DNA of 64,000 nt from Liquidambar formosana (taxonomy: Eukaryota; Streptophyta; Magnoliopsida; Saxifragales; Altingiaceae): positions 19,129,850 to 19,193,849 of the forward strand of contig CM077832.1 of the NCBI GenBank assembly GCA_039720395.1, in the 5' to 3' direction. Position 1 is the stretch's first letter. The number at the start of each line of letters is the position of its first letter. Of the stretch, positions 23,434-35,064 are shown piece by piece. The notes beneath the pieces were generated by a model, which was not told where the DNA came from, searched no databases, and saw only the letters and a program-made list of their open reading frames with translations. A program made the translations under genes and the position numbers.

Positions 23434-24926
23434 ATGATTATGCATAATACAAAATACATATGGGCTGGTAATTATGGTGTAGTTGAATGATTCAAAAATC
23501 TGGAAAAATTTTTCTGCATAATTGGTTTTCCTCCATGGCTGAACCTAGGGTTTGGAACCCTAGGTCAATTCTCTTCTACTCCTCTTCTAATTGATGGTTA
23601 AGTGTATCCATGGATGCAATAGGTTGCATAGGGTTTGAGTTTGGAGAAGAAGAATAAGGAAACTAGGGTTTTATAAAACTGTTATGAACAGTTTTCATGG
23701 TTGCCATGAAAAACCGTCATCTTGTTTTGCCTGCCGAATTCAGAGTTCTTCTCCAAAATTTTCGAGCCAGATATGGTTAGAAAGCTCTTTGAATAAGCTT
23801 TCCAACCCAACAAACGGTGCATCAATCCGAGTTCTGTAGTGAAAGTTATGAATTTTTTACTACAGGCTGTCTGGAAAGACAGTTTTGCTCGGGAATGATG
23901 CAATAGCCACAACTTTGAGTTATTGATGGAGATCAAAGGCATGGCAATGGTTGCCATCACTTGGGTTATGTTCTAGACATGGTAGGGAAAGGTTCCCAAG
24001 CATTTAGATGCATCATAATTGGATTAAGATGCTAGAACAGAAGGAAGAAGGAGAAGAACACCATGGAGGCTGAATCTGGGTTTTAGAACCCTAAGGTTCT
24101 TGCAATTAATTCTAATTAAAGCTGCTGTATTTACGATGGAAAATCATTGTAGGATCATTATATATAATGTATATATGATTTTCTTTAAGTTTCAAAAAGG
24201 TTTTGATGGAAAAAGATTCAAAAAGTTTGAAAATTTTTCATAAACAGCATAGCAGATTTTCTCTGCAGAAAAGTCATCAATGGAGTTTTGATTAGAACTT
24301 GAGTTAGGGAACTCCAAATTGCATGAAACCAATTGCATTAGTTTCCTAAGACATGTAGGATATTGGGAAAATTCGTTTGGTAGCCTAATGCATTCATCTT
24401 GCTGGGTTTTAAATCAATTTCTGACCATGGACAGTGTGCTGTCAAATTCTGGGCAGCCTACTGTTGTTTTAATTGTTTAGAACAATTGGTGATGATTTGA
24501 TCATCCAAACCTCTTCTATTAGCTTAGTATTTCATGTAGGGACATGATACAAAAGCTGGTTTCAATGGAGGAGTCGAATTGATAAGGATTTAGAAGCTAT
24601 TGTGACCTTCAAGGTCTGCAACAATAGCTCCAGCAATGGGTTTTGGAAACCCTAATTGATTTTGATGAAGACAGCCACTTGGACCACTTCCCACGTGTCC
24701 AGAGGCTTGGCACACACCCTTAGGATGTTCTCCCATGACTGGCCATGGCCTCCCACAGTCGTTGGTGGCCATGGCAGCCCCACCAAGCTCAGGCAGCCCC
24801 TTGGTAGTGACGGCTGCATAGAGTTAAGGATGAAACCCTAATTTTGAGTTAATGATGAAACCCTAATTTCATTATGGCATTAATTAAAACCCTAATTGGA
24901 ATATTAATTACCTTTATTAAGAGCTA

Positions 24927-24953
24927 ATGATTGGTCATTAAATGACCAATCAT
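24927..24953. repeat. 27-bp perfect palindrome
   Basis: Arms ATGATTGGTCATT and its complement flank a single A. A near copy with one arm mismatch lies at 25116-25142. Confidence 0.9.
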
Positions 24954-25167
24954 GGTTGTTAATTGTTAGGGCATAATTAATACCATAAATGATGTCTAGG
25001 GTTAGGGTTTTGGAAACCCTAATTAGTGTAATTAATTAAGGGTAATTAATACCCTATTTGGCATTAATTAAACCCTAATCCCTTTTATTAAATACCATAT
25101 GAACCTAGGGTTTTAATGATTGGACATTAAATGACCAATCATAAGGAATTTAATGATTAGGGCTTGG

Positions 25168-25209
25168 ATTTAGGGTTTAGGGTTATGCGTTTAGGGTTTA
25201 GGGTTTTAG
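25168..25209. repeat. Short TTTAGGG-like tract
   Basis: Three to five imperfect TTTAGGG units, the plant telomere motif, inside the retroelement interior. Confidence 0.7.
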
Positions 25210-26532
25210 GAAACCCTAATACACTAATTCATCATTTAAATGATTTTATTTAATTCCCATGTTAATTATTTAATTAATATTGATTAATTTTATAATGTTT
25301 TAAATCGTTTTAAATACAATTGGGGATTAAATTAAAATCTGGAAATTCTTAATTAAATGAAATTGTTTTGTTTAAATAAGGAAACCCTAGTATTGGATAT
25401 TAGAGTTATTTTAGGAAACTTTATATGTTTCTATTAATTTGATTAATTGAAACTAAATGTCTTAAATGTTAAGACTTTATTTAATTCTGGATATTTTGTT
25501 AAAACCTAATAAGATTAGGATGCGTTAATAAGATTAATGTAAATCATTCAAGAGAATTACCATAATTGCCCATATGTTTTAATGCTTACAGTTTTTCTTT
25601 ACATTATGCAATGAGATTGTATGTATGTGTTTGGATGATGATTATGGACTATACCCCTTAAACCAATTGTGATTGGCCGTCTTATGAATGGGTTGTAATA
25701 ATTTTTCAAGAGTTGTAATTTTATTATGGTGATGTAATTTATTATTTGGGGCTTGCATGCCACCTTCCCTCTCTCTCTATCATTCTCTTATGTACCCCAC
25801 ATTCCCCTTACGTATCCCTTTCTATATATTATGTAAATGTTATGTAATCGAGAGCGCACTAAGGAGCATGGTGGACCCAAAGGAGTATGATGGAGCCCAA
25901 CAAGCCAATGGTGGAGACCAACAAGCCAATGGTGGAGACCATCAAGCCAAGGGAGCAGATTGAAGGACTTGAAAGCTTAGAGAAGTTTTTCAAGAAAGCA
26001 TGCATGTTACGAATGGTTTATTTTACGATCACCTACACCCACCTTAGACCTTGGATTCAATCTATTGGCTTGGATTGAATCTTCTTAAAGTCCATAATCA
26101 TCATAGTGGGAGCTTTAAATTTATGAGATAATTGTATTAGCTCCAATACCATAGTTTGGTATATGTTACCTATTCACTTAGGGACTAATATCAAAATATG
26201 GTACTTTATATATGTTGATATATAATAGCATGCGATGTATGATTTATAATAGCATGAGATGTATGATTATAAATAGCATAATTTATATGTTTAAATTTTG
26301 ATACATAGGATGCATGTTAATTTGATGAGACCCTTTAAAACCCCTCTTATTTAATATTAAGTTGAAAATGGAGAAGTCATTAGGGAATGAATTCTTCATT
26401 GCCTTCCATCATTATAGGATCATCTAACGTCCCTTAATGTGGGTACCTGGCTGCAGACATGTAGGAGCTACCCATGTTAAAGACATTACTTGAAACTATC
26501 ACATATGAGATATCATGGGGTGCCTAAACTGG

Positions 26533-26565
26533 TATATACCAAGAAACTAACATGTGAGGTATATA
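26533..26565 (+). repeat. Hairpin 1 of the shared-loop group
   Basis: Stem TATATACC (26533-26540) pairs with GGTATATA (26558-26565). The 17-nt loop AAGAAACTAACATGTGA is identical in hairpins 2 and 3. Confidence 0.9.
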
Positions 26566-26606
26566 TTTGGCGAAACATACCTGTGTGAATGATGGGTTTA
26601 ACTTAA

Positions 26607-26654
26607 CTAGGGAAGTATTCCAAGAAACTAACATGTGAGGTGTATGTTCCCTAG
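26607..26654 (+). repeat. Hairpin 2 of the shared-loop group
   Basis: The outer stem CTAGGGAA (26607-26614) pairs with TTCCCTAG (26647-26654), and the closing CC/GG pairs flank the same 17-nt loop at 26622-26638. The middle of the stem (GTATT against TGTATG) pairs only with G-U wobbles and a bulge. Confidence 0.85.
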
Positions 26655-26718
26655 AGGCAAAAATGATTGGAACTTGCTTATGAAGCAATAGACAAAGAGT
26701 TGTCTTCTTATTGTGGGT

Positions 26719-26751
26719 TAGAAGCCAAGAAACTAACATGTGAGGCTTCTA
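26719..26751 (+). repeat. Hairpin 3 of the shared-loop group
   Basis: Stem TAGAAGCC (26719-26726) pairs perfectly with GGCTTCTA (26744-26751) around the same 17-nt loop (26727-26743). Confidence 0.9.
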
Positions 26752-26794
26752 GGTCACAGTGGGACCCCAATCCCCATTAGGAATGAGATTCCCG

Positions 26795-26820
26795 AATTCC
26801 ATTAGAGGGTGTATGGAATT
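26795..26820 (+). repeat. Additional hairpin next to the shared-loop group
   Basis: Arms AATTCCAT (26795-26802) and ATGGAATT (26813-26820) flank a 10-nt loop unrelated to the 17-nt one. A weaker stem TGGGTA/TACCCA lies upstream at about 26440-26474. Confidence 0.75.
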
Positions 26821-27879
26821 TGATAAAATAGTGGGAGGTACCATATGATTAAAGACCCAATCATTATGGATAAAAATGAAATCTAATTCTCTGTTTATGT
26901 AGATTACCTAATTACTCACCTCAAAACCCCTATTTCCTAATATATAGGATATTGATAGTTTGACTAAACCCGATTTCTTTGATTGACTTAGGAAATTGAG
27001 AATTGTTCTCAATTTCAAAAGATTGTTTATATGCTATTAGGCCTTTTATTAAAGGCCCTCCATAAAACATCCTAAGAAGAAAAAGACACTATGCGCAATT
27101 GGCATCTTGTTGCCATGCTATATGATAGTATTGATGACTAATGAGCTTCAGAAGCAAAATTAGTCAATGCAAGTGCCTTTGATGTCCTACATCACGTACA
27201 AAGGTTGTATTGTGAGTAAAATAATACTATAAAGTATAGTACTTGTAAAGGACTTCTTCTGGACTAGGATGTAATAAAAGTTGTTTATTAATAATCATTC
27301 TTTTGAAAAATGATTAATCACATAGAATAGCTTGAGAAGCTAGATGTGATTTAAAATGGAAGCATAGAGGAAAGCAAGTCTTGAAAAGTCAAAGACAAAG
27401 AAATATAATTATTTTGTAGTAAACATAAGGTATTGTAAAGGGAACATGATAAAGTATCAGTCTTCCTCGAAGGACCAAACTTTTGAAGTTTTGGTTCATG
27501 CTCTAAACTAAATTGTTGGTTAGTTCTGCTTCTTGGTTTTTGGATTCTAGTATAATCTAAATAGAAGCAAAAAGTTAAGTAGATAATAAGTTACCTTTAA
27601 AAATTTTAATAGAGCAAGAGTTGCTAGATTAATTTTGGGAACTTATTTCTTAACTAAGTCATTTAAGACATTCTAGAAATTTGATTTCCGAATTTAAATG
27701 ACTAATTAGAGCGAATGCAACGTATTCCGAGAATACAAGAGATGTAGAGACTCTCATTTAAATGTAACGATTATGACTTGGTTATGAGATGACCAAACCC
27801 ATCTTTTACTTGGTGAAGTGAATGAGTTACATTTATAATTTGACTATACATTGTGATGTATACAATCATGTAGAGCATG

Positions 27880-29800
27880 CATTCAATTATAGTAGACTCA
27901 TCTTAGAATACCATAGCTCAATGGTGAATCTAAGAGAACAAATTGAACCCTATTAAGATATGGTTTGATCCATGATGAGTTTTACTAATGTATCCATCTA
28001 GGATATACCTTAAAATTGCTACATATTGATAACTTAGGGTTCACTCCAGTTTTGTCCCAATTATATCAGATATGATATGGGAAGAAACCCAACTTAAAGA
28101 AGTTAAGGCTTGGGCTTGTGCTACGTTTGTCTAGAAACATAATGTAGACAATCTGGAAATAAGGTCAAGTAAGTGTTGAATTGTGGTATATCCTAAAAGT
28201 GGTTGGGATAGTATTTCTATTACTCTAATGAACAAAAGTTGTCCATTAGGATGATTGCTAGATTTTCTTGAGAAAGAGTTCATTCAAGAAAGATGCAAAA
28301 GTAGATAGAATTTATAGAATTGTCTGTAAAGCCACAAACGAACAAAGATCCAACCCTTGTCTCTGTTGAGACAAAACCCTTAACTACACTACAATCATTT
28401 CATAGATCAAATTGGATATTTCTTAACATAAGAGAGATATTGTATCTCTATTAGAATGTGAAAGAATTGTTCTTTGGTGATAAAGATCACCAAGATAATC
28501 CTATTGATTATGACTAGATGATGTTTCACATCAACTCGAGAAATGACTAAGAGTCATCAAATCCAATATGGATAGGTAGAGACCTAAAAGGCTTGGCTAT
28601 TTAAGAATGTTTTCAACATAGGCAAAAAGTTGTCTATAAAGAAACTTGTTTGATAATAGTTATGCTAAAATCCATTTGGATCTTGTTATCTATAAACACA
28701 CATTTTGAATATGAGATATGTCAAAAAGGATATAAGGATGTTATATCAAATGGTGAAAAACCATAAAAGTGTGTAAGTTATAGAAGTCTATTAATAGACT
28801 ACAAGGTTCTCATAATTAGAACATCTATAAAGTTGAAGTAATCAAATTGTTTGATTTCTCTCATTGTATAGATGGATCATGAGTGCATAAAAGGTTAGTG
28901 GGAGTGCGATCGTTTTTCTTTATCCTATCAATAAGATGACATCCTAATCATTATGAATGATATATAAATGTTATCTAATGTGAAGTTTTAGTTTTTGAGA
29001 AAAACTTCTTCATGAAAGATTTGGTAGAAGCATCCAACAAGATCTATAGAGATAGATCATATAGATTGCTAAGTATCTCCAAGTCATTAAACATAGTTGA
29101 AATGTTGAAGGAGTTCAACATGGAGAATTCTAAGGGAGGTCTGATTTACTTCAGATAAGAATTCATTATTCAAGGGCATGTGCCCTAGGATAACACAAGT
29201 AAGATTCTTAAAGTGTTAAGAAGCCTTATTTTACACTATGTATTGAACCTGATATCTATTATGTTGTAATTGTTACAAATAGTTATCAATCAATTCAAAT
29301 TTGGAATATTGGATTGAATAAGGAAATTGTAAACTCATAGTAGATGGGTATATGGATTTGGATATAATCCATATGGGGTATATTTTATATTCACTTTAGT
29401 TGGTGAAATACTTAATGGAAGAACTGTATGAAAGATACAGTGGATTCCATTATTAAGGGTGAATTAATTGTCGCATTGTCTAGGAGACTGTTTGGATCTA
29501 TAAGTTCATTTAGAACTTAGAGTTGTTCCTTCCATTGAGTTGCCCACACCTTGTTTTGTGACAACAATGGGTCTATAGCTCAAGTATAGGAATCACGGTC
29601 TCATCAAAAGTCCAAACTCATAGAGCGGCAATTCCAAGTGATTAGAGGAATCATTGGAAAAGGTAATAGATACATTACAGAAGATATTATCTACATAAGT
29701 TTTTGTAGACCTACTGACTAAAGCTTTAAAACATAATTGGTTATGTCTAAGACCAACATCTTGAGAAGATAGGTATGCGATACATGGTCGATTGGCTTTA
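27880..29800 (+). pseudogene. Degenerate copia pol of family B
   Basis: No long frame survives, but scattered blocks read as copia pol in order. Around 28110-28215 there is a HNVDNLEIRSSKC...YPKSGW block, matching the end of the integrase core. Around 28258-28302 there is FLEKEFIQER, and around 29700-29740 FVDLLTKAL, the usual C-terminal RNase H motif (DLLTKAL). Stops and frame changes separate the blocks. Reverse-transcriptase core motifs were not found by eye. Decay is far greater than in the LTRs of the same copy, so the interior was already dead when this copy transposed. Confidence 0.75.
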
Positions 29801-29804
29801 GTGC

Positions 29805-29815
29805 AAGTGGGAGAT
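29805..29815 (+). other. Polypurine tract of family B element
   Basis: AAGTGGGAGAT lies directly before the 3' LTR start TGTTAGG, as is typical of plant copia elements. Confidence 0.85.
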
Positions 29816-31474
29816 TGTTAGGATTATGCCCTAGAGCCAATCATAGAGATGATTGTTTAGGGATTAGGAACAATCATTTGATTTTATTTATGTATGTCAC
29901 ATTTATTATTGATTTAATAAAAGGGCTTATTCTATTATGTTTATATGCATCATTTATATTTACATAATATGTCCATGGAGTTAGAGTTGAGAATATGGAA
30001 TTACAAAGAGTTGTAATTTTGAGACTATAGATATATCTCTGTACTAAACTCCTAAAGCATTCCTAGTTGAAGGTTCACTATGATGGACAGTAATGAACCA
30101 TAGGACTAGCACTTGTTAGGCTGACTCTATAGGAGGATAGCTAGTCTCAAGCTATTTGTGTGGAGACACTACAACCAACAAGTGGGTGCCTATTACGAGA
30201 ATAGGTACACTGAATGTGACCAAAGATATGAGATAAACTGAATGGAGTTTTTTCCTGCCTGTCAATCAGTTTCTCATTGTTATAGTGGTACAAGTAATCC
30301 TTAGACCTAAGACACCATAGTTGCCTTATGCATGTAGCTTTAGAAGTTTGATAACACTAAGTGCAGATCCTATTCAGGGGTCTGCAAAGGTGTTCATTGG
30401 CCCTACTGCTATGTGTATGAAGGCATGTGAGTGATCAACAAGGGATCCATCACTCTCAGGAAAAAGGGAGAGAATGTCTCATATAGCATTCATAATATAA
30501 CTCATTAAATCCATGGCCATGGTAGGATGAATATGAAAAGAGTTTCATGAGTTCATCAATGAGTTGATATCTATGAATGAGTATAAAGTAATTGAACTAG
30601 GGACTTGACAGACTTCCATGTCCTATTAGTTCAATTGGAGACATTGTGTTGAAGGAAGGATGCAATTGTAACCTATAAACTATAACAGAAGGGTTCTTTG
30701 TAAATGACTATTCACCTCATTAAGGACCACACCATGAGCCATATGCTAGGTGTTACTCATGGTTAGTAGAAGCCCTAATTGATATAAGTGAGTTATAATC
30801 AATTAGGGAATTGGAAAGAGTTCCAATTAGACCCTAAATGGAAAGAGTTCCATTGTGCACACCTCGTGCTATTCCTACTACTTAATGATGTGAACCCAAT
30901 GGGTCACACACTGATCATGCAAGAAGGGCTTTAAAGTCTATGAGAGAAAGGGTTTTAGTGAATAAAGAATAGTTCTTTATAGGCCTATTTGTATTTGATA
31001 CAAATAATAGGGGTTAATGTGCAATTAAGTGTAATTACACATAACCCTATTAGGGTTTCTTCCCCATGGCCAGCCCCCTTTAGTGGGCTGCCTATATAAG
31101 TCACACTTATGTGTGACATGGCATAAAAGGCTTGCACAATAAACCCTAGCCGCCCAGCCCTTTGGAGGCTCTCTTCTCTCTCTCTCTCTTCTCCACCTCT
31201 AGCAACAACAAGGAAGAAGAAAGAAAAGGCTTGAAGCTCTAGCTAGGTGTGGATACCGTTGGAGGCAGCACACTTGGGCTGCTCATTCACCGCTGTCCGG
31301 AGTAGAAGCTTGGAGCAAAATGGAGAAGACAAAAATCCTGTAAGTGTTCTAACCCTCTTCGTAGTTAGGGTTTGATTTTGTGTTATGCATAGTTAGATTC
31401 ATGGGATTGGGAATCGTAGGAAAAAAATTTTATATTCCGCACTTCTATTTTTCCCTCTTGTTCGATTCCCAACA
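29816..31474 (+). repeat. Copia family B 3' LTR
   Basis: 1659 bp, with two differences seen by eye from the 5' LTR; followed by the TSD CATAA. Confidence 0.96.
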
Positions 31475-32685
31475 CATAACCCCTCTAGTTTGTATCTTAT
31501 ACAACCTTGCCCCTTAAGAACTATTCTTTTATTCACTTATGTCCTTTATCTCATAGACTTTAAAGCTCTTCTTGCATGATCAATATGTGACCCATTGGAT
31601 TCACATCATCAAGTAGTAGGAATAGCACGAGGTGTGCACAATTGAACTCTTTCCATTTAAGGTCTAATTGGAACTCCTTCCAATTCCCTAATTGATTATA
31701 ACTCACTTATATCAATTAGGGCTTCTACTAACCATGAATAACACCTAGCATATGGTTCATGGTATTGTTCTTAATGAGGTGAATAAGTATCTAACAAAGA
31801 ACCCTTCTGTTATAGTTTATAGGTTGTAATTGCATCCTTCCTTCAATACAATGTCTCCAATTAAACTAATAGGATATAGAAGTCTATCAAGTCCTTGGTT
31901 TAATTACTTTATACTCAATCATGAATATCAACTCATTGATGAACTCATGAAAACTCTTTTCCACATTCATCCTACCATGACCATAGATTTAATGAGTTAT
32001 ATTATGAATGCTATATGAGACATTCTCTCTCTTTTTCCTGAGAGTAATGGGTTCCCTATTGATCACTCACATGCCTTCATTCATATAGCAATAGGGCCAA
32101 TGAATACCCTTACAGACCCCTATAAGGATCTGCACTTAGTGTTATCAAACTTCTAAAGCTATATGCATAAGACAACTATGGTGTCTCAGGTCTAAGGATT
32201 ACTTGTACTACTATAACAATGAGAAACTGATTGACAAGCAGGTTAAAACTCCATTCAGTTTATCTCATATCTATGGTCACATTTAGTGTACCTATTCTAT
32301 TAATAGGCACCCACCTGTTGGTTGTAGTATCTCCACACAAATAGCTTGAGACCAACTATCCTCCTATAGAGTCAACCTAACAAGTGCTAGTCCTATAGTT
32401 CATTACTGTCCATCATAGTGGACCTTCAACTAGGAATGTTTTAGGAGTTTAGTACAGAGATATATCTATAGTCTCAAAATTACAACTCTTTGTAATTCCA
32501 TATTCTCAACTCTAACTCCATGGACATATTATGTAAATATAAATGATGTATATAAACATAATAGAATAAGCCCTTTTATTAAATCAATAATAAATGTGAC
32601 ATACTTAAATGAAATCAAATGATTGTTCCTAATCCCTAAACAATCATCTCCATGATTGGCTCTAGGGCATATTCCTAACATCAAA

Positions 32686-33276
32686 ACCATAAAATAGTGA
32701 AATGGTCCACATGGTAGAGAAATAGGTCCACATATATCCCCTCGAATTCATTTCAAAATTTTTGGAGATTCAACAATAACTTTTGTAGGAGATGGTCTAA
32801 TAACCAATTTTCCTTAGGAGCAAGTAGTACATGGATAATTACTAGACAAGAGAATCTTCTGGCTCTTTAATGGATGTCCATATGAATTGTTAAAGATTCA
32901 ACGCATCATTATTGATCTTGGGTGACCAAGTCGGTCATGCCAAAGCATAAAAGTTTTTGGATTAGAGGACTTCAGGCCCATCACCACATTTGATTCAATT
33001 GTTCTTATGGTTGTATAATACAACCCCAAAAAGAAAGCAGAAAGTTTCTCTAATACAAGCTTCCGACCTGAAATAATAAAAGTAATGCAGAGATATTCTA
33101 CATTACGTTCACATATAGTTTTAATATGATATCCATTACAACATATATCTTTAAAACTTAGCAAATTTCTTCCGGATCTGACTGAATATAAAGCATCGTT
33201 GATATGTAAGTTTATTCTACCAGATAACATGATTGTGGCTCTTCCGGAGCCATCAATCAGGTTCGCAGGACCTGAT
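32686..33276 (-). pseudogene. Copia family A pre-integrase zinc domain and start of integrase
   Basis: The main frame, 33320-32898, contains ISGPANLIDGSGRATIML, INDALYSVRSGRNLLSFKD and LWHDRLGHP. Only the part below 33274 belongs to copia; the codons above are from the inserted Mutator-like element. The two His of LWHDRLGHP and a CTTC on the minus strand near 32822-32835 form the HHCC zinc-binding site of the integrase N-terminus. The block then continues with ICGPI and GPFHYFMV up to the TSD TCAAA at 32685, where the insertion at 21293-32680 cuts it. A stop follows CTTC, so the frame is broken here too. Confidence 0.9.
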
Positions 33277-34140
33277 ATTGTAGGGTAAAATACATCTACA
33301 CCCCTTGTATTTACTGACAATTACACTGACCTCCCTCATACTTTCTGAAATTACACTGACCTCCCCTGTCAGAACGGCTAAGTTAATGGAGTGAACGGAA
33401 ATGCAAAATGACCAAGTTGCCCTTCCTTTAAAACTGTGTTGTTTTGCATTTCACTGCCTTCACCATAGCCACAGATGCAGTTATTCTTCCAAAACCCCAA
33501 AACGGCAACGTTAACAGCAACATATTTCGCCGTCGACGAACTCACCAACCCTTTGGTCCCAACTTTGCTTCTGTAATGGTTTCTGGTAATAGAACTTTCC
33601 AAAACATCCAACATGTAATTCAAAAAAAAAACAAGGAAATTCGTGAAGATGAAGGAGACCTTGCTGGAAAAAACCCCATATTTTCTCATAATCTTCGACG
33701 TGTTCAGCGAGGTCCCAACCTCCAACAATGGCATCTTCAACCTTAGGCTAATGGCGAGTGGCAATGAGGCAAAAGATTGGTGCTTTTTTTCATGGCCAAT
33801 CCAGATCTGGCCTGATCCAAGGTTGAGAGGAGACAACTAGAAATAGCAGCGAAGTACCCTTACCGGCGAGGTCTGTGTCACCGGTGACAGTTGTTGCGAT
33901 GCACAGGAATCCCATTCTTCAGATCTTGAACTTTCGAATTTGGGTGGGAATCCTTCTCAGATGCTGTCGATGTCCAACGCCAACCCACCAAATCCTTCAA
34001 ATCTCTCCAACAAAAATCAGCCTTTGGGTATCCGATAAGATTCACCGATTAGCATCAGTCTAACGCCGGCCGTGGAGAGGGTTTGGAGAAGAGGGAGAAA
34101 ATTAGAGAAAATAAGACATCTTCATGGTGCGCCGACGGTG

Positions 34141-34330
34141 AGGTTAACGATGGCAATGAGCAGCTCCGACAGCAGGTAGGTGGTCATCAGCGGCGTCCTC
34201 TCCTCGAGCAACTTCAGGGAGCTTAACGGCAGTAGGCAGGTGAGCTGATGATGAGGTTAACGGCAGCGATGAGCAGCTCCGGCAGCAGGCAGGTGGTCAT
34301 TAGCGGCGTCCTCTCCTCGAGCAGCATCGG
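34141..34330. repeat. Tandem duplication inside Mutator-like element
   Basis: AGGTTAACG(A/G)(T/C)(G)GCA(A/G)(T/C)GAGCAGCTCC begins at 34141 and again at 34254. About 75 bp is repeated with roughly ten changes. Confidence 0.85.
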
Positions 34331-34790
34331 GGAGCTCCATTTTTTCTGGCGAGTATTTTCTGTTCAAACCCCTCCCTATCAACCCCCTCGTCGTGACCCT
34401 TCACCTCTCGTCACTCCCCCTTTGACACCAAACCCAAACCCATTTTCTGAAAAAAAAAAAAAAAAAAAACCCATTTTTTATAACAACCTAGATTTTTCCT
34501 TGTTTAAAAACCTAGATTGAAGTTGGGGTCTTTGCCATAGGTGTCGCCGGCATTGGTTTTGGGTGAGGCAGATCCGGTGAAGCGCAAACCAGTTCCCTAC
34601 TGCTGGTGAACTTGGCTGCTGCTTCTTCTCTTCTTCTTCTTCGTGCTTTTTTTTTTTTTTTTAATCTGCTCCTTTTTGTTGAATCTGCTCCTCTCTTCTT
34701 TTTTTTTTTTGCTATAAAGATCCAATGGCTGAGGACAAGCAGGTTAAGAAAACCCCAAATGGTAGTGTAACAGCATTAACCTCGCCGGAA

Positions 34791-34839
34791 ACCCAATTTT
34801 GGGTTTTGGGCGAAACCCATACGAAACCCAAAATTGGGT
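34791..34839. repeat. 16-bp perfect hairpin
   Basis: Arm ACCCAATTTTGGGTTT at 34791-34806 and its complement at 34824-34839, with a 17-nt loop. Confidence 0.9.
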
Positions 34840-35064
34840 GAAGCAGCAGTAGCTCCTCTCCACGCCAAACGCTGCGTTTTGGCTTCAATAAGGGTAAAAT
34901 GGGTATTTTAAGCCTATTTTTACATGACGTCAGCCACAACCATTAACGCCTCCCAACGGCTGGTTGACGGATGGGGGAAAGTGTAGATTATTTTCCAAAG
35001 TAAGGGAGGGCAGTGTATTTTTAGAAAGGATAGGGGGTGTAGATGTATTTTACCCGATATTGTA

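Larger units (their letters stand above)
23434..27880 (+). other. Non-coding leader/interior of family B element
   Basis: About 4.4 kb without a recognisable gag. It contains many AACCCTAAT phrases (24640-25230), two related palindromes (24927-24953 and 25116-25142), a short plant-telomere-like TTTAGGG stretch (25168-25209), a 21-bp tandem phrase AAGCCAATGGTGGAGACCA near 25899-25945, and the hairpin group at 26440-26820. The longest open frames are under 95 codons and look accidental. Confidence 0.7.
21761..31474 (+). mobile_element. Complete, recent copia element (family B)
   Basis: Two 1659-bp LTRs (21761-23419 and 29816-31474), a primer-binding site TGGTATCGGAGCC one base after the 5' LTR, a polypurine stretch AAGTGGGAGAT next to the 3' LTR, and a perfect TSD CATAA (21756-21760 and 31475-31479) make this structurally complete (9.7 kb). 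I see only two base differences between the LTRs (near 22251 and 22326 of the 5' copy), so it inserted very recently. In contrast, the interior has only broken pol relics from about 27900 on, and about 4.5 kb without a protein signal before them. It therefore looks like a non-autonomous copy moved by enzymes supplied from elsewhere. Confidence 0.95.
21293..32680 (-). mobile_element. Solo LTR of copia family B, split by a later insertion
   Basis: Read on the minus strand it starts TGTTAGGAATATGCCCTAGA at 32680 and ends TTCGATTCCTAACA at 21293. A perfect 5-bp TSD TCAAA (21288-21292 and 32681-32685) lies within the integrase of the older copia element. The two halves, 31480-32680 and 21293-21760, add up to about 1.67 kb, the length of the family B LTR. 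No internal region belongs to it, so it is a solo LTR formed by LTR-LTR recombination before the inner element arrived. Confidence 0.93.
33283..35055. mobile_element. Non-autonomous Mutator-like element in copia gene
   Basis: Terminal inverted repeats begin GGGTAAAATACATCTACACC on both ends and can be followed for about 80 bp with mismatches. A perfect 9-bp TSD GATATTGTA (33274-33282 and 35056-35064) fits the Mutator superfamily and interrupts the copia gag-pol frame. The 1.77-kb interior is GC-richer than its surroundings, contains a roughly 113-bp tandem duplication (34141 and 34254) and a 16-bp hairpin (34791-34839), and has no transposase. It might hold captured host DNA, but no gene is recognisable. 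Confidence 0.93.

Noticed and set aside
25757..25963. Short frame with repeated QANGGD peptide
   Set aside because: It is a 21-bp tandem phrase inside the non-coding interior of the copia element, without start context or homology.
26524..26739. Minus-strand frame with repeated HMLVSW peptide
   Set aside because: The peptide repeat is a by-product of the repeated 17-nt hairpin loop; the stems differ and no protein family fits.
33378..33836. 152-codon minus-strand frame
   Set aside because: It lies across the terminal repeat and interior of the Mutator-like element and has no recognisable domain.
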